From assembly GCA_022844015.1 (NCBI GenBank), contig JALHMO010000009.1, forward strand, positions 1-64,000: 64,000 bases of DNA, given 5' to 3'. The notes below the pieces were generated by a model. That model was not told the DNA's origin. It worked only from the letters and a program-made list of their open reading frames with translations, and made no database searches. The position numbers and the translations under genes are program-made. Below are positions 18,701 through 27,124 of this stretch, piece by piece. Origin of the DNA: Reyranella sp. GTDB taxonomy: Bacteria > Pseudomonadota > Alphaproteobacteria > Reyranellales > Reyranellaceae. Within the stretch, counting starts at the first letter, position 1. Each line of letters starts with the position of its first letter.

Positions 18701-21700
18701 CGCGCATCTCGACTCGATCCTGCCACCGCAGGAAACCGCGCCGGCGCCGTCGCAATCCTTGCCCGTGGCGGCCGCTACCGGCGGTCCGACGGGTGGCGGT
18801 CCACCTCCACCGGGCGACGCGCTCGCCACGCTCGCCCAAGCGCAGATCGCGGCGATGAATGCGCTGTTCGCCGAGCAGCTGCGGGCCTTTCACGCCCAGG
18901 CCGGGTCCAATGCAGGCCTGCACCCGGCAAGTGCCGCTGCGCCGCCGGTCCTTGCGGCACCGCCGGCCGCAGCAGGAGAGGCGCGCGTGCGCCTCTACCG
19001 GCCTGCGGCCAACGGAGGGCAGGGAACGCTGACCGAGAGACGGCGTCGCTATGTCGAGGAACTGGTCCAGCGCACGAACGCGCGCACGCCGATCGCGAAG
19101 ACGAAGACTCAGCAGGATCGCGCCGTGCTCGCAGACCCGCGCACTGTGGCGGGCTTTCGGCCGGAGTGGAAGGAACTCGTCTATCCGGTGATCGCGGCGC
19201 GGTCGAAGGGAGCGAAGCTCTGGGATCTCGACGGCAACGAGTACATCGACCTCGTCAACGGCTACGGCCAGACGATGTTCGGGCATTCGCCGGATTTCGT
19301 GACGGCGGCCGTCGCGGCTCAGCTCGAGGAAGGTTTCCCGATCGGACCGCAAAGCCCGCTCGCTGGAGAGGTGGCGGCGCTGGTGTCCAGGCTGACCGGC
19401 AATGAACGGGTGACGTTCTGCAATACCGGGTCCGAGGCCGTGATGGCGGCCATGCGCGTGGCGCGCGCGGTCACCGGGCGCGAGCGTGTCGTCGTCTTCG
19501 CCAACGACTATCACGGCCAGTTCGACGAGGTGCTGGTCAAGGCTGCCGGCCGCTCGGCGGGGCGGGCCTTGCCGGTGGCGCCCGGCATCCCGCCCGAATC
19601 GGTCGCCAACATGACGGTCCTGCCGTACGGCGATGCGCAGAGCCTCGAGTGGATCGAGGCCAATGGCGACGATGTCGCCGCCGTCCTGGTGGAACCGGTG
19701 CAGAGCCGCCATCCGCTGCTGCAGCCGCAGGCGTTCCTGCAGCGCCTGCGGACCATCACGGAGGCCAAGGGTGTCGCCCTCGTGCTCGACGAGATCGTCA
19801 CCGGCTTCCGGGTGCATTCCGGCGGCATGCAGGCAGTGTTCGGCGTGCGGGCCGATCTCGCGACCTACGGCAAGGTGGTGGGCGGCGGCATGCCGATCGG
19901 CATTCTTGCCGGCAAGGCCCGGTTCATGGATGCCCTGGATGGCGGCATGTGGCGCTACGGCGACGAGTCGGTGCCGGAGACCGCGCCTACCTTCTTTGCC
20001 GGGACGTTCGTGCGCCAACCCCTGGTGCTGGCCGCCGCCAAGGCCGTGCTCCTGCACATCGATGCGGCGGGACCTGCGCTGCAGGAAGGGCTCGCGCGGC
20101 GCATGGGTGGGCTGGTCGACAGGCTCAACGGCGATCTGGTGCGGCGCGGCCTCGCGACACGGATCGAAGGCTACTCGAGCTGGTTCTACATGAACTTCGC
20201 GGCCGAGGGTGCGCTGGCGTCCCTGTTCTGGGCGCACATGCGCCTGCTCGGCATTCACGTGCAGGAAGGCTACCCCTGCTTCCTCACGACCGCGCATTCC
20301 GACGCCGACATCGACGCCATCGCCGATGCCTTCGGCACGGTGCTCGACGCGATGGAGGCCGGCGGTGTCCTGGCGATCGACAGCAGTCGCGGGCCCCCGA
20401 AGCCCTTGGCGTCGCCATTGGCCGCCGAGGAGTCAGCGCCGCTCACCGAGCCCCAGGTCGAGATCCTGGCCGCCGCGCAGCTGGGCGACGAGGCATCGTG
20501 CGCCTTCAACGAATCGGTCAGCATCGTGCTGGACGGCGCACTCGACGTGCCGGCACTCGCCGCCGCCGTGAACGCCGTCGTCGCACGCCACCAGGCGCTG
20601 CGCGGGCGGATCGACCGGGATGGCGAGCGGATGCGATTTGCGTCGTCGCTGGCGCTCGATGTGGCCGTGGCGGATGTTTCAGGCGAACGCGATCCCGAAG
20701 CGACGCTGGCCGCGCTGATGGCCGCCGATGCACGCACACCCTTCGATCTCGGATTGGGGCCCTTGGTGCGTGCGCAGGTGGTGCGCCTGTCGGCTTTCCG
20801 CCATGTTCTCTTGCTCACCGCGCACCACATCGTCTGCGACGGCTGGTCGATGAATCTGGTCCTGAAGGATCTCGCGACCTGCTACCGGATGTCGGGCACG
20901 GAGGAGGCGGCGGCGCTGCCGCCGGCTCCGCTGTTCTCGCAATATGCACGGGCGGCGGCGTCGGCGTCTGGTACGCGACAGGCGGACCTCGACTATTGGA
21001 CCGCGCTCTATCGCGAGCTTCCGGCGTTGCCCGACCTGCCGACGGACCGCCCGCGACCCGCGCTCCGCACATTCAGTGGCGCGACGTGGTCGACCCGATT
21101 CGATGCCGGGCTTCTGAAGTCGCTGCGCCGGACGGGTTCCGCCCACGGCACGACCCTGTTCGCGGTGCTGTTCACGGCGCTGCAGACCGTTCTTGGGCGA
21201 CTGTCGGGCAGCGACGACGTCGTCATCGGCGTGCCGGTGGCCGGCCAGTCCGTCGACGACGCACCGGACCTGGTCGGGCATTGCGTCAACCTGCTGCCGT
21301 TCCGGGCGCCCCTGGACTGGCAGGCGCCCTTCGCCCGGCATGTCGGCGCCGTGGCAGAGCGCCTGCTCGACGGCTTCGATCATGCGAGATGCACGTATGG
21401 CACGCTGGTGCGCGCCCTGCCGGTCGAGCGCGTCGCCAACCGCCTGCCGCTCACGGAGCTTCAGTTCAACCTCGAGCGTCTGGGCGACGATCTCGATTTC
21501 GGCGAGCTGCAGGCGACTGTCACGCCCAATCCCAAGGCCGCCGTCAATTTCGACCTGTTCGTCAACGTCATCGAGTCGGAGTCCGGGCTGCGCATCGATT
21601 GCGACTACAACACCGATCTGCTCGATGCGGCGACCATCGAACGCTGGATGACGCACTACCGGACGCTCCTCGAAGGCATCTGCGCCACGCCGGCGTGCAC

Positions 21701-23600
21701 GCTGTCGGCCCTGCCGATGCTGTCCGCCGGGCAGGCGCACTTCGTCCTCGATGTCGTGAACGACACCGCGTCCGCCGATCCGAAGGAGAGCTGCATTCAC
21801 CAGCTGTTCGCGGCGCGGGTGGCGGCCTTCCCCGAAGCCGTGGCCTGCGTCGACGGCACAGGCGAGATGACGTATGCCGAGCTCGACCGCGACTCGACCC
21901 GCCTGGCGCAGGAGATCCTGGCCGCCAGCCCGGTGCGCAAGGGCAGGATTGCCGTGGCGACCGACCGCTCGCGCGCGCTTCTGGTGGCCTTGCTCGGGGT
22001 GATGAAGGCCGGCCACGCCTACGTGCCGCTCGATGTCCGCCAACCGCGCGAGCGCCTCCGGCAGATCGCCGCCGCAGCCGGGATCGACGGTATCGTCTGC
22101 CAGGACGAACGGATTCCGGCGATCGTTGGCGCGGCGTTCGCGCTCCATCTCGATCGGCTCGACCTCGGCCGTGCCCCCGTGACGGCACTTCCCGCGCTTC
22201 CCATCGTGGCGGCGGGCGATTCCGCCTACGTGCTGTTCACGTCTGGCTCGACGGGAACGCCCAAAGGCGTCGAGGTGAGCCACGGCGCCCTGACGAACAT
22301 CATCTGCTGTGTCGCCGAGATGTGCGCCCTCACGCCGGCCGACCGCGCCATTGCGTCGAGTGCCGTCACGTTCGATGTCGCCGCCACGGAGCTCTACGCG
22401 CCGCTGATAACGGGCGGTCGCGTGATCGTGGCCGACCGGGAACAGGTCGTGAGCGGCGTCGAGCTGGTGGCCCTTGCCGGCCGGCAGGGCGCCACCGTAA
22501 TGCAGGCGACGCCCTCCCTGTGGCGCATGCTGCTCGAGGCGGGCTTCCGCTCGCATCCCGGGCTCAGGATGATCACGGCCGGCGAAGACCTGGCGCGTGA
22601 CCTGGCCGAGCGGCTGCTCTCGGGCGGTGGTCGGCTGTGGAATCTTTATGGACCGACCGAGACCGCGATCTACTCCAGCGGCGTCGAGGTGCGCGCGGGC
22701 GAGGGGAGGGTCACCATCGGCCGGCCGCTGGCCAATACGCGGCTCTATGTGCTGGACGATCGCGACGTCGTCGTTCCGCTTGGAGTGGCCGGCAATCTGC
22801 TGATCGGCGGCGATGGCCTGGCCAAGGGCTATGTCGGGCGCGACGACCTGACGGCGCGGGCGTTCCCGGAGATTGCAATCGCCGGCCGTGCGCCCCAGCG
22901 CCTCTATCGTACCGGCGACCTGGCGCGCCTGCTGCCGTCCGGCGAGCTCGAGCTGCTCGGCCGTGTCGACCGCCAGGTGAAGCTGCGCGGCTTCCGGATC
23001 GAGCTGGAGGAGATCGAGACCGTGCTGCGCGGAGCGCCGGGCGTGCGCGATTGCGCGGCGCTGATGCGCGACGACGCCGGGACCGACCCGTCGCTGGTTG
23101 CCTACGTGGTCACGGACCACGGCGCGAAGCTCGCCGACCTGACAGCCTACCTGGCCGGGCGCCTGCCCGACTACATGGTGCCGGCGCACTGGGTCGAGGT
23201 CCCGGCCCTGCCCCTGACGGCGAGCGGCAAGCTCGATCGGAATGCGTTGCCGCCGCCGGCGCGCCCGGTGGCGGCCGCGTCCGGGCCGGCGGAGGCGCGG
23301 CCTCGAACCGCTTTGGAGACCGCCATCGCGGACGTGTGGGCGAGCGTGATCGGCTGCGAGAGCGTCGGGACCGACGCGCCGCTGTTCTCGCTGGGGGCGG
23401 ATTCCCTGCAGGTCTATCGCATCGCCGCTCGGCTCGGCCAGCACGGCATTGCCGTCAATGCCCGCGCGCTGATGGGCAATCCGACGGTGGCAAGCCTGGC
23501 GAAGTCGATCCAGGGTGGCGCGCCGGCGTCGCCGGCCGACGCGGGACCTTCGCTTGCCGATTTCCGCCATCGAGCCCGCCGCAGCAAGGCGAAGCCATGA
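15768..23600 (+). CDS. Hybrid PKS-aminotransferase-NRPS, KS-AT-ACP-AMT-C-A-PCP
   Basis: A 2610-residue assembly-line protein. The ketosynthase (1-430) has C182 in VQSACSTS and histidines H318 and H358. The acyltransferase (530-850) has S623 in GHSVGEF and HAFH at 719-722, the malonyl-CoA signature. The ACP has S944 in GFDSLLL. A class III PLP aminotransferase (about 1080-1540) has its lysine K1369 in YGKVVGGGMP. The condensation domain carries HHIVCDG at 1686-1692. The adenylation domain (about 2000-2500) has FTSGSTGTPKG; its code reads D-V-T-Q-I-A-L-I-Y-K, which I cannot assign. The PCP has S2546 in LGADSLQVY. No KR, DH or MT domain is present, so the beta-ketone goes directly to the aminotransferase, as in iturin/mycosubtilin- and microcystin-type synthases. 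Four-base overlaps link it to both neighbours. Confidence 0.95.
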   Translation: MIPDNAIAVVGLAGRFPGARDVGQYWRNIRAGVTSVRHFSESELEDAFPVEVRRDPGFVRARPILDDVDQFDAALFGMLPREAALTDPQHRLMLECAWVALEDAGYDPARYPGAIGVFAGCSLNTYLLTHVLAERLDADRFASDYQVGSYDALLGALSDTLATRIAYKLGLRGPAMTVQSACSTSLLAIAQACQSLLLHQSDMALAGGVSITFPQKRGYRHQEGGMVSPDGLCRPFDAAAAGTIFGDGAAMVLLKRLADAVADGDRIYAVIRGSAVNNDGSDKVGFTAPSVRRQADVIAAALAVSDVEAESIGYVECHGTATPLGDPIELAGLVQGFGSQRTGQPYCALGSVKANVGHLDVASGVAGLIKAVLALDHREIPPLTNFHTPNPHIDLAGSPFYFPTALQPWPEGRTPRRAGVSSFGVGGTNVHVVLEEAPPVPRAPAGARRNHVLPLSARTDPALAAAAAALADHLAANAETALADVAFTLQTGRRVFERRAAVACATREQAIEALRALSNRESPAGQIGQVPLVFLFPGQGAQQAGMACTLYREHASFRQMIDEGLDIAVPIVGAGLRAQLLDPAATGGEATLLAQPALFIFEHALARHWMSAGIVPDAMVGHSVGEFVAACLAGVFTFAEGCQLVATRARIMQDLPAGAMLAVRLPEAELKSELGDALDIAAINAPSLCVTSGSHQAIEALAERLTARRVACRRLAVSHAFHSRAVDPVVAQLEGVISAVPLATPEVPFASGVTGSWAGADVTDPAYWARHGRAPVRFADALSTVVGDRPAFLLEVGPGGTLSALAAQIVDRHRLHGVATSIGPSGDLSQALAGLWSAGLTPDWSIVAPGQGRRIALPTYPFQRTRCWIERNEGDATPALSPLPSVQPLSSVSAPLESIMTSHPSPAAPRTAMLQSQIVETLEHLSGASGIDPRASFVELGFDSLLLGQVARAVERKFQVKITFRLLLQDLSSPARLAAHLDSILPPQETAPAPSQSLPVAAATGGPTGGGPPPPGDALATLAQAQIAAMNALFAEQLRAFHAQAGSNAGLHPASAAAPPVLAAPPAAAGEARVRLYRPAANGGQGTLTERRRRYVEELVQRTNARTPIAKTKTQQDRAVLADPRTVAGFRPEWKELVYPVIAARSKGAKLWDLDGNEYIDLVNGYGQTMFGHSPDFVTAAVAAQLEEGFPIGPQSPLAGEVAALVSRLTGNERVTFCNTGSEAVMAAMRVARAVTGRERVVVFANDYHGQFDEVLVKAAGRSAGRALPVAPGIPPESVANMTVLPYGDAQSLEWIEANGDDVAAVLVEPVQSRHPLLQPQAFLQRLRTITEAKGVALVLDEIVTGFRVHSGGMQAVFGVRADLATYGKVVGGGMPIGILAGKARFMDALDGGMWRYGDESVPETAPTFFAGTFVRQPLVLAAAKAVLLHIDAAGPALQEGLARRMGGLVDRLNGDLVRRGLATRIEGYSSWFYMNFAAEGALASLFWAHMRLLGIHVQEGYPCFLTTAHSDADIDAIADAFGTVLDAMEAGGVLAIDSSRGPPKPLASPLAAEESAPLTEPQVEILAAAQLGDEASCAFNESVSIVLDGALDVPALAAAVNAVVARHQALRGRIDRDGERMRFASSLALDVAVADVSGERDPEATLAALMAADARTPFDLGLGPLVRAQVVRLSAFRHVLLLTAHHIVCDGWSMNLVLKDLATCYRMSGTEEAAALPPAPLFSQYARAAASASGTRQADLDYWTALYRELPALPDLPTDRPRPALRTFSGATWSTRFDAGLLKSLRRTGSAHGTTLFAVLFTALQTVLGRLSGSDDVVIGVPVAGQSVDDAPDLVGHCVNLLPFRAPLDWQAPFARHVGAVAERLLDGFDHARCTYGTLVRALPVERVANRLPLTELQFNLERLGDDLDFGELQATVTPNPKAAVNFDLFVNVIESESGLRIDCDYNTDLLDAATIERWMTHYRTLLEGICATPACTLSALPMLSAGQAHFVLDVVNDTASADPKESCIHQLFAARVAAFPEAVACVDGTGEMTYAELDRDSTRLAQEILAASPVRKGRIAVATDRSRALLVALLGVMKAGHAYVPLDVRQPRERLRQIAAAAGIDGIVCQDERIPAIVGAAFALHLDRLDLGRAPVTALPALPIVAAGDSAYVLFTSGSTGTPKGVEVSHGALTNIICCVAEMCALTPADRAIASSAVTFDVAATELYAPLITGGRVIVADREQVVSGVELVALAGRQGATVMQATPSLWRMLLEAGFRSHPGLRMITAGEDLARDLAERLLSGGGRLWNLYGPTETAIYSSGVEVRAGEGRVTIGRPLANTRLYVLDDRDVVVPLGVAGNLLIGGDGLAKGYVGRDDLTARAFPEIAIAGRAPQRLYRTGDLARLLPSGELELLGRVDRQVKLRGFRIELEEIETVLRGAPGVRDCAALMRDDAGTDPSLVAYVVTDHGAKLADLTAYLAGRLPDYMVPAHWVEVPALPLTASGKLDRNALPPPARPVAAASGPAEARPRTALETAIADVWASVIGCESVGTDAPLFSLGADSLQVYRIAARLGQHGIAVNARALMGNPTVASLAKSIQGGAPASPADAGPSLADFRHRARRSKAKP

Positions 23601-25846
23601 AGGCCGGCGAAACCAACGGCTCCATGGCATCGCCGGAAACCCGGAATCCCGACGGGTTTCCCTGCACCCTGCTGCAGGTGCACCTGTGGGCCAGGCACAA
23701 GCTTCAGGGTCCGTCCGGCCTCAACATCGCGATGCGTTGGGCCGTGAACGGGGAGCTCTCGCACGCGGCGGCGGCGGGTGCGCTGCAGCTCCTGATGCGG
23801 CGGCACGAGATCCTGCGCACCAGCTTCCGCGAGGTGGATGGCAAGCTCGAGCAGGTCGTATGGCCGGCGTGCGCAATCAAGCTTCTCGACGTCGACCTGT
23901 CCTTCCTGCCGCCGGCCGAGCGCGCGGCGCGCGCCGAGCAAATGGCCCGGGCGGAAGCGCTCGACGCCATGGACCCGCGGCAGGCCCCGCTGATGCGGGC
24001 GATGCTGCTGAGGTTCGGCCAGGGACGGGGCGAGCTTCTGCTCACCCTGCATGCCATGGTGGCAGACGGCTGGTCGACTGGCCTGCTGATCGGCGAGTTC
24101 CAGGCCGCCGCACGGGCGATCGACGCCGGCACGCCGCCGGAGGCATCCGAGCCGGAGCTGCAGTTCGTCGACTACGCGCTATGGCAACACGAGCTGCTGG
24201 CGAGCGGCGCCCTCGACGAGTCGCGCGTGTTCTGGCGGCAGCAGCTGGCCGGCGCCGCCGGGACGCGCGTCTCGCCCGACCAACGGGCTCCGTCGACTGA
24301 CGGCGATCGGAGCTCCATTGCATCGCTCCTGCTGCCGGCCGCCGTGAGCGACGCGATCGATTCCTTCGGGCGCCAGCAGGGCGCGACTCGATTCGCTCTC
24401 GCCGCCGCCAGCCTCTCCCTGATGCTGCATCGCGTGACCGGCGCGGGCGAGATCGTGATCGGATCGCAGGTTGCAAACCGCGAGGAGCCCGCTGCCGAGG
24501 GCTTGGTCGGGCCGACCGTCAACTCGATCACGCTGCGCCTGCCCGTGGCAGCGGATGGGACGCTCCGGCAGCTCGCCGCCACCGCAAGCGGGATCGTCCA
24601 GTCGGCGCTGCTGCATCAGCGGCTGCCTTTCGAGATCGCCGAAGGCTTCGCCGCCACCGGCGAGGGCAGGCCGTTGCATGCCGTGAACCTCGTCGTGCAC
24701 CGCTCCTATTCGGGCACCGCGGAAACCGACGGGACGGCGCCCGGCCGCTTCAGCCTGGTTTCCCTGCCGTCGTACCCGGCGGGATCGCCCTGGGACCTGA
24801 ACTTCTATCTCATCGGACGCGACGAGGGCTGGCGCCTGTCGTGCGAGGCCAACGCCGACCTGTACGACCCGCAGACGGTGCAAGGCCTGCTGCAATCGTG
24901 GCAGGTGTGCCTGCGCGGGATTGTGACGGGTCCCGACCGTCGTCTCGCCGACTGCCCCTGGCTGCTCGCCGTCGAGCTGCGCGCAGAGCCTGGACGGCAG
25001 ACGATCGCGGCGCCGGCTGTGCGCCGCCGCGAGGCGATCGGGCTCGACGACGCGGCACGTCACATCGTGCGCTTTCACGAGGCGGGAAAGAGCACGCCGA
25101 TGATCGTGCTCAACAATCGCTCCGTCTACTACCCTCTCGCCCGTGCGCTCGGCGAGGGCCGGCCATTCGCCGACATCCAGCTCTATCATCCGTCGAGCCG
25201 GCTGGACGCGGAAGCCTGTCGCTTCGAGGACTTTGCCGCCTCCGCGATTCGGCTCATTCGCGCGGTGCAGCCGAAGGGCCCCTACATCCTGGGCGGCCAT
25301 TGCGTGTACGGCGCGCTGGCGTTCGAGGCGGCGAGGCAGCTGCAGGCGATGGGCGAGACGACGAAGCTCGTCGCTCTTTTCGACTCGTGGGCGCCCGGAT
25401 ATCGCGAGGACATGTCGCCGCTCGATCGCAAGCTCCGGCAGCTCAGGATCGACACCTTCGAGCACATGAAGCGGCTGGCGCAGTATCGCCGGGGCGAGGT
25501 CGGGCTCGACGCCATCGTTCGCAAGCCGATTCTCCGGCGCCTCGGCCTGCTCGCCCCGGAGCCCGCGCCGGAAAAGATGCCGGATCTGCGCTTCGACGAT
25601 CGGCTGACGGACGCGGCCACGACGTATCGCCCGCAACCCTACGAGGGCGACGTCGTCCTGTTCCGCAGCCAGGAGACGCTGCGCGGCCGGCTGTTCGACG
25701 ACCTGATGGGTTGGGGCCCGCTGGTGTCGGGAAACCTGGCCAAGGTAGAGGTCGACAGCGCGCATCAGGACATGTTCCGCGACCGGCCGGCGCGCGACAT
25801 CGCCGCCTCCTTGCGCGCCAGGCTGGGCGACGAGATCAAAAGCTAG
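23597..25846 (+). CDS. NRPS terminal protein, condensation-like domain plus thioesterase (C*-TE)
   Basis: A 749-residue protein with a condensation domain (about 15-460) and a type I thioesterase (about 500-745), without adenylation or carrier domains. The C-domain active motif HHxxxDG reads HAMVADG at residues 152-158: the catalytic second histidine is alanine, although DGWS and the surrounding sequence are intact. The thioesterase nucleophile motif reads GGHCVYG, placing cysteine (C569) where most have serine; a histidine near the C-terminus (DSAHQDM) can complete the triad. It should take the chain from the PCP of the preceding protein and release it by hydrolysis, cyclisation or transfer to an external amine. 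Whether the C domain is catalytic or only a docking/gating domain is open. Confidence 0.88.
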   Translation: MKAGETNGSMASPETRNPDGFPCTLLQVHLWARHKLQGPSGLNIAMRWAVNGELSHAAAAGALQLLMRRHEILRTSFREVDGKLEQVVWPACAIKLLDVDLSFLPPAERAARAEQMARAEALDAMDPRQAPLMRAMLLRFGQGRGELLLTLHAMVADGWSTGLLIGEFQAAARAIDAGTPPEASEPELQFVDYALWQHELLASGALDESRVFWRQQLAGAAGTRVSPDQRAPSTDGDRSSIASLLLPAAVSDAIDSFGRQQGATRFALAAASLSLMLHRVTGAGEIVIGSQVANREEPAAEGLVGPTVNSITLRLPVAADGTLRQLAATASGIVQSALLHQRLPFEIAEGFAATGEGRPLHAVNLVVHRSYSGTAETDGTAPGRFSLVSLPSYPAGSPWDLNFYLIGRDEGWRLSCEANADLYDPQTVQGLLQSWQVCLRGIVTGPDRRLADCPWLLAVELRAEPGRQTIAAPAVRRREAIGLDDAARHIVRFHEAGKSTPMIVLNNRSVYYPLARALGEGRPFADIQLYHPSSRLDAEACRFEDFAASAIRLIRAVQPKGPYILGGHCVYGALAFEAARQLQAMGETTKLVALFDSWAPGYREDMSPLDRKLRQLRIDTFEHMKRLAQYRRGEVGLDAIVRKPILRRLGLLAPEPAPEKMPDLRFDDRLTDAATTYRPQPYEGDVVLFRSQETLRGRLFDDLMGWGPLVSGNLAKVEVDSAHQDMFRDRPARDIAASLRARLGDEIKS

Positions 25847-25871
25847 CCTCCGGCGGATCGTGGGGATTCCG

Positions 25872-26918
25872 ATGCGCCTCGTCCTCGTCGTCGCGCTGAT
25901 TCTCGTCCTGGCCGGGAGCGCGGCGGGCTGGTTGCTGCTGGTGCCGCGCTGGCCGTCGCCGACGGGGCTGCACGCCGTTGGCAGGATCGATCTCGAGGTG
26001 CGCGATTCGCGGGGACAGCCGGTCTCGACGACGGTCTGGTACCCGGCCGCCGGACCGCGCGAGGGCACGCGACCCGTCGAGAACGCGCCGATCGCCGGCG
26101 AGCGGCGGGCCCCCGTGATCCTGTACTCGCCCGGCTGGGGCGGCTCGCGCCTGCAGAGCAGCATCCAGACGATGAACCTCGCCAGCCATGGTTTCGTGGT
26201 CGTGGCTTGCGACGATCATGGCGACGGTCGGGGCGCGGCCCTGGAGCTGTCGTCGGATGCGGCGATGGCCGCCACGGTGGAGCGGGCGGGCCGTCAGGTC
26301 GTTGCCCAGGCCGATCGCCTGCTCGACGTCCTGCGCGCCCTCGAGGCCGGCCAGCCCTCGCTCCTGGCCGGCCGGCTCGATCTCGCGCGTGTCGGCGTGC
26401 TGGGTTACTCCTTGGGCGGCGCGGCGGGCCTGCAGGCGGCTCTGCTGGGCGCGCGCATCGCCGGCGTGTTCAGCGTCGATGGCGGGCTCTTCGGGTCGCC
26501 GGCCACGCAGATCGGAAAGGAAGCGTACTTTCTCCTGTCGAGCCGCGAGGCCTTCCCGAGCGCGGCCGAGCTGGTGTCGACCGACCCGTTCACGCGCAAC
26601 TACGCCCTGATCAGCGCGCAGGATTTGCCGCGCAACGCGCGACGCATGGAACGCCCGGACAGCTACTGGGCCATCGTGGAGGGGGCCGACCATGGGGATC
26701 TGTCCGACCAGCTGTTCGTATTCTCGCGCCGCAAGCTCTTGCGGACCAACCTCGAGCGACAGGCGATGAACACCGCGATCGGGGCGCTCGAGGTCGCCTT
26801 CTTCCGCGCCGTCCTTCTCGGCGAGCCCGGACCGCTGCGCGCCTTGCGCAGCCGCGACAGTCAGAGCGTGCGCTGGATCGACCCTGCTTCGTTGCCGCCC
26901 GTCGCCTCTCCCCGATGA
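25872..26918 (+). CDS. Membrane-anchored alpha/beta hydrolase (dienelactone-hydrolase/PAF-AH-like)
   Basis: A 348-residue protein with an N-terminal hydrophobic segment (LVLVVALILVLAGSAAGWLLL), either a signal anchor or uncleaved signal, followed by a periplasmic alpha/beta hydrolase. VILYSPGWGG is the oxyanion segment, GYSLGGAAG the nucleophile elbow, and EGADHGDLSDQ the catalytic-histidine loop. It follows the C*-TE gene after 25 bp on the same strand. It may deacylate or otherwise process the product outside the cytoplasm, or give self-protection; this is inferred from position. I start at ATG 25872 (GTGGGG upstream); a GTG four codons earlier is possible. The last codons and the stop lie in the left end of the inverted-repeat element that follows. 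Confidence 0.78.
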   Translation: MRLVLVVALILVLAGSAAGWLLLVPRWPSPTGLHAVGRIDLEVRDSRGQPVSTTVWYPAAGPREGTRPVENAPIAGERRAPVILYSPGWGGSRLQSSIQTMNLASHGFVVVACDDHGDGRGAALELSSDAAMAATVERAGRQVVAQADRLLDVLRALEAGQPSLLAGRLDLARVGVLGYSLGGAAGLQAALLGARIAGVFSVDGGLFGSPATQIGKEAYFLLSSREAFPSAAELVSTDPFTRNYALISAQDLPRNARRMERPDSYWAIVEGADHGDLSDQLFVFSRRKLLRTNLERQAMNTAIGALEVAFFRAVLLGEPGPLRALRSRDSQSVRWIDPASLPPVASPR

Positions 26919-26922
26919 CGCG

Positions 26923-27122
26923 CAGGGTATTCGGATAGGGTGAAAAAATCCGTCATCCCGAGCGGAGCCGCCCGATCAGGCGCTGCTTGCAGCGCCATTG
27001 GCGGCATAGTCGAGGGTCCCTTTCTTGCTGGTGTTGCAATAAGAATGGTCCCTCCACTTCGCCTTGCTACGCTCGGCTCCGGTCGGGATGACGGAGGTTT
27101 TTTTCCCCATCCGAATGCCCTG
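26923..27122. repeat. Inverted-repeat (MITE-like) element, copy 1, inside the biosynthetic operon
   Basis: About 200 bp bounded by CAGGGTATTCGGATAGGG on the left and its near-complement ending CCGAATGCCCTG on the right. Inner arms begin CCGTCATCCCGAGCGGAGC and are mirrored by GGCTCCGGTCGGGATGACGG. The ten bases cgatgacgcg occur on both flanks (26913-26922 and 27123-27132). Similar cgaNNNcgg flanks accompany the other copies, so they may belong to the element and need not be a target duplication. No coding capacity. Confidence 0.85.
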
Positions 27123-27124
27123 CG

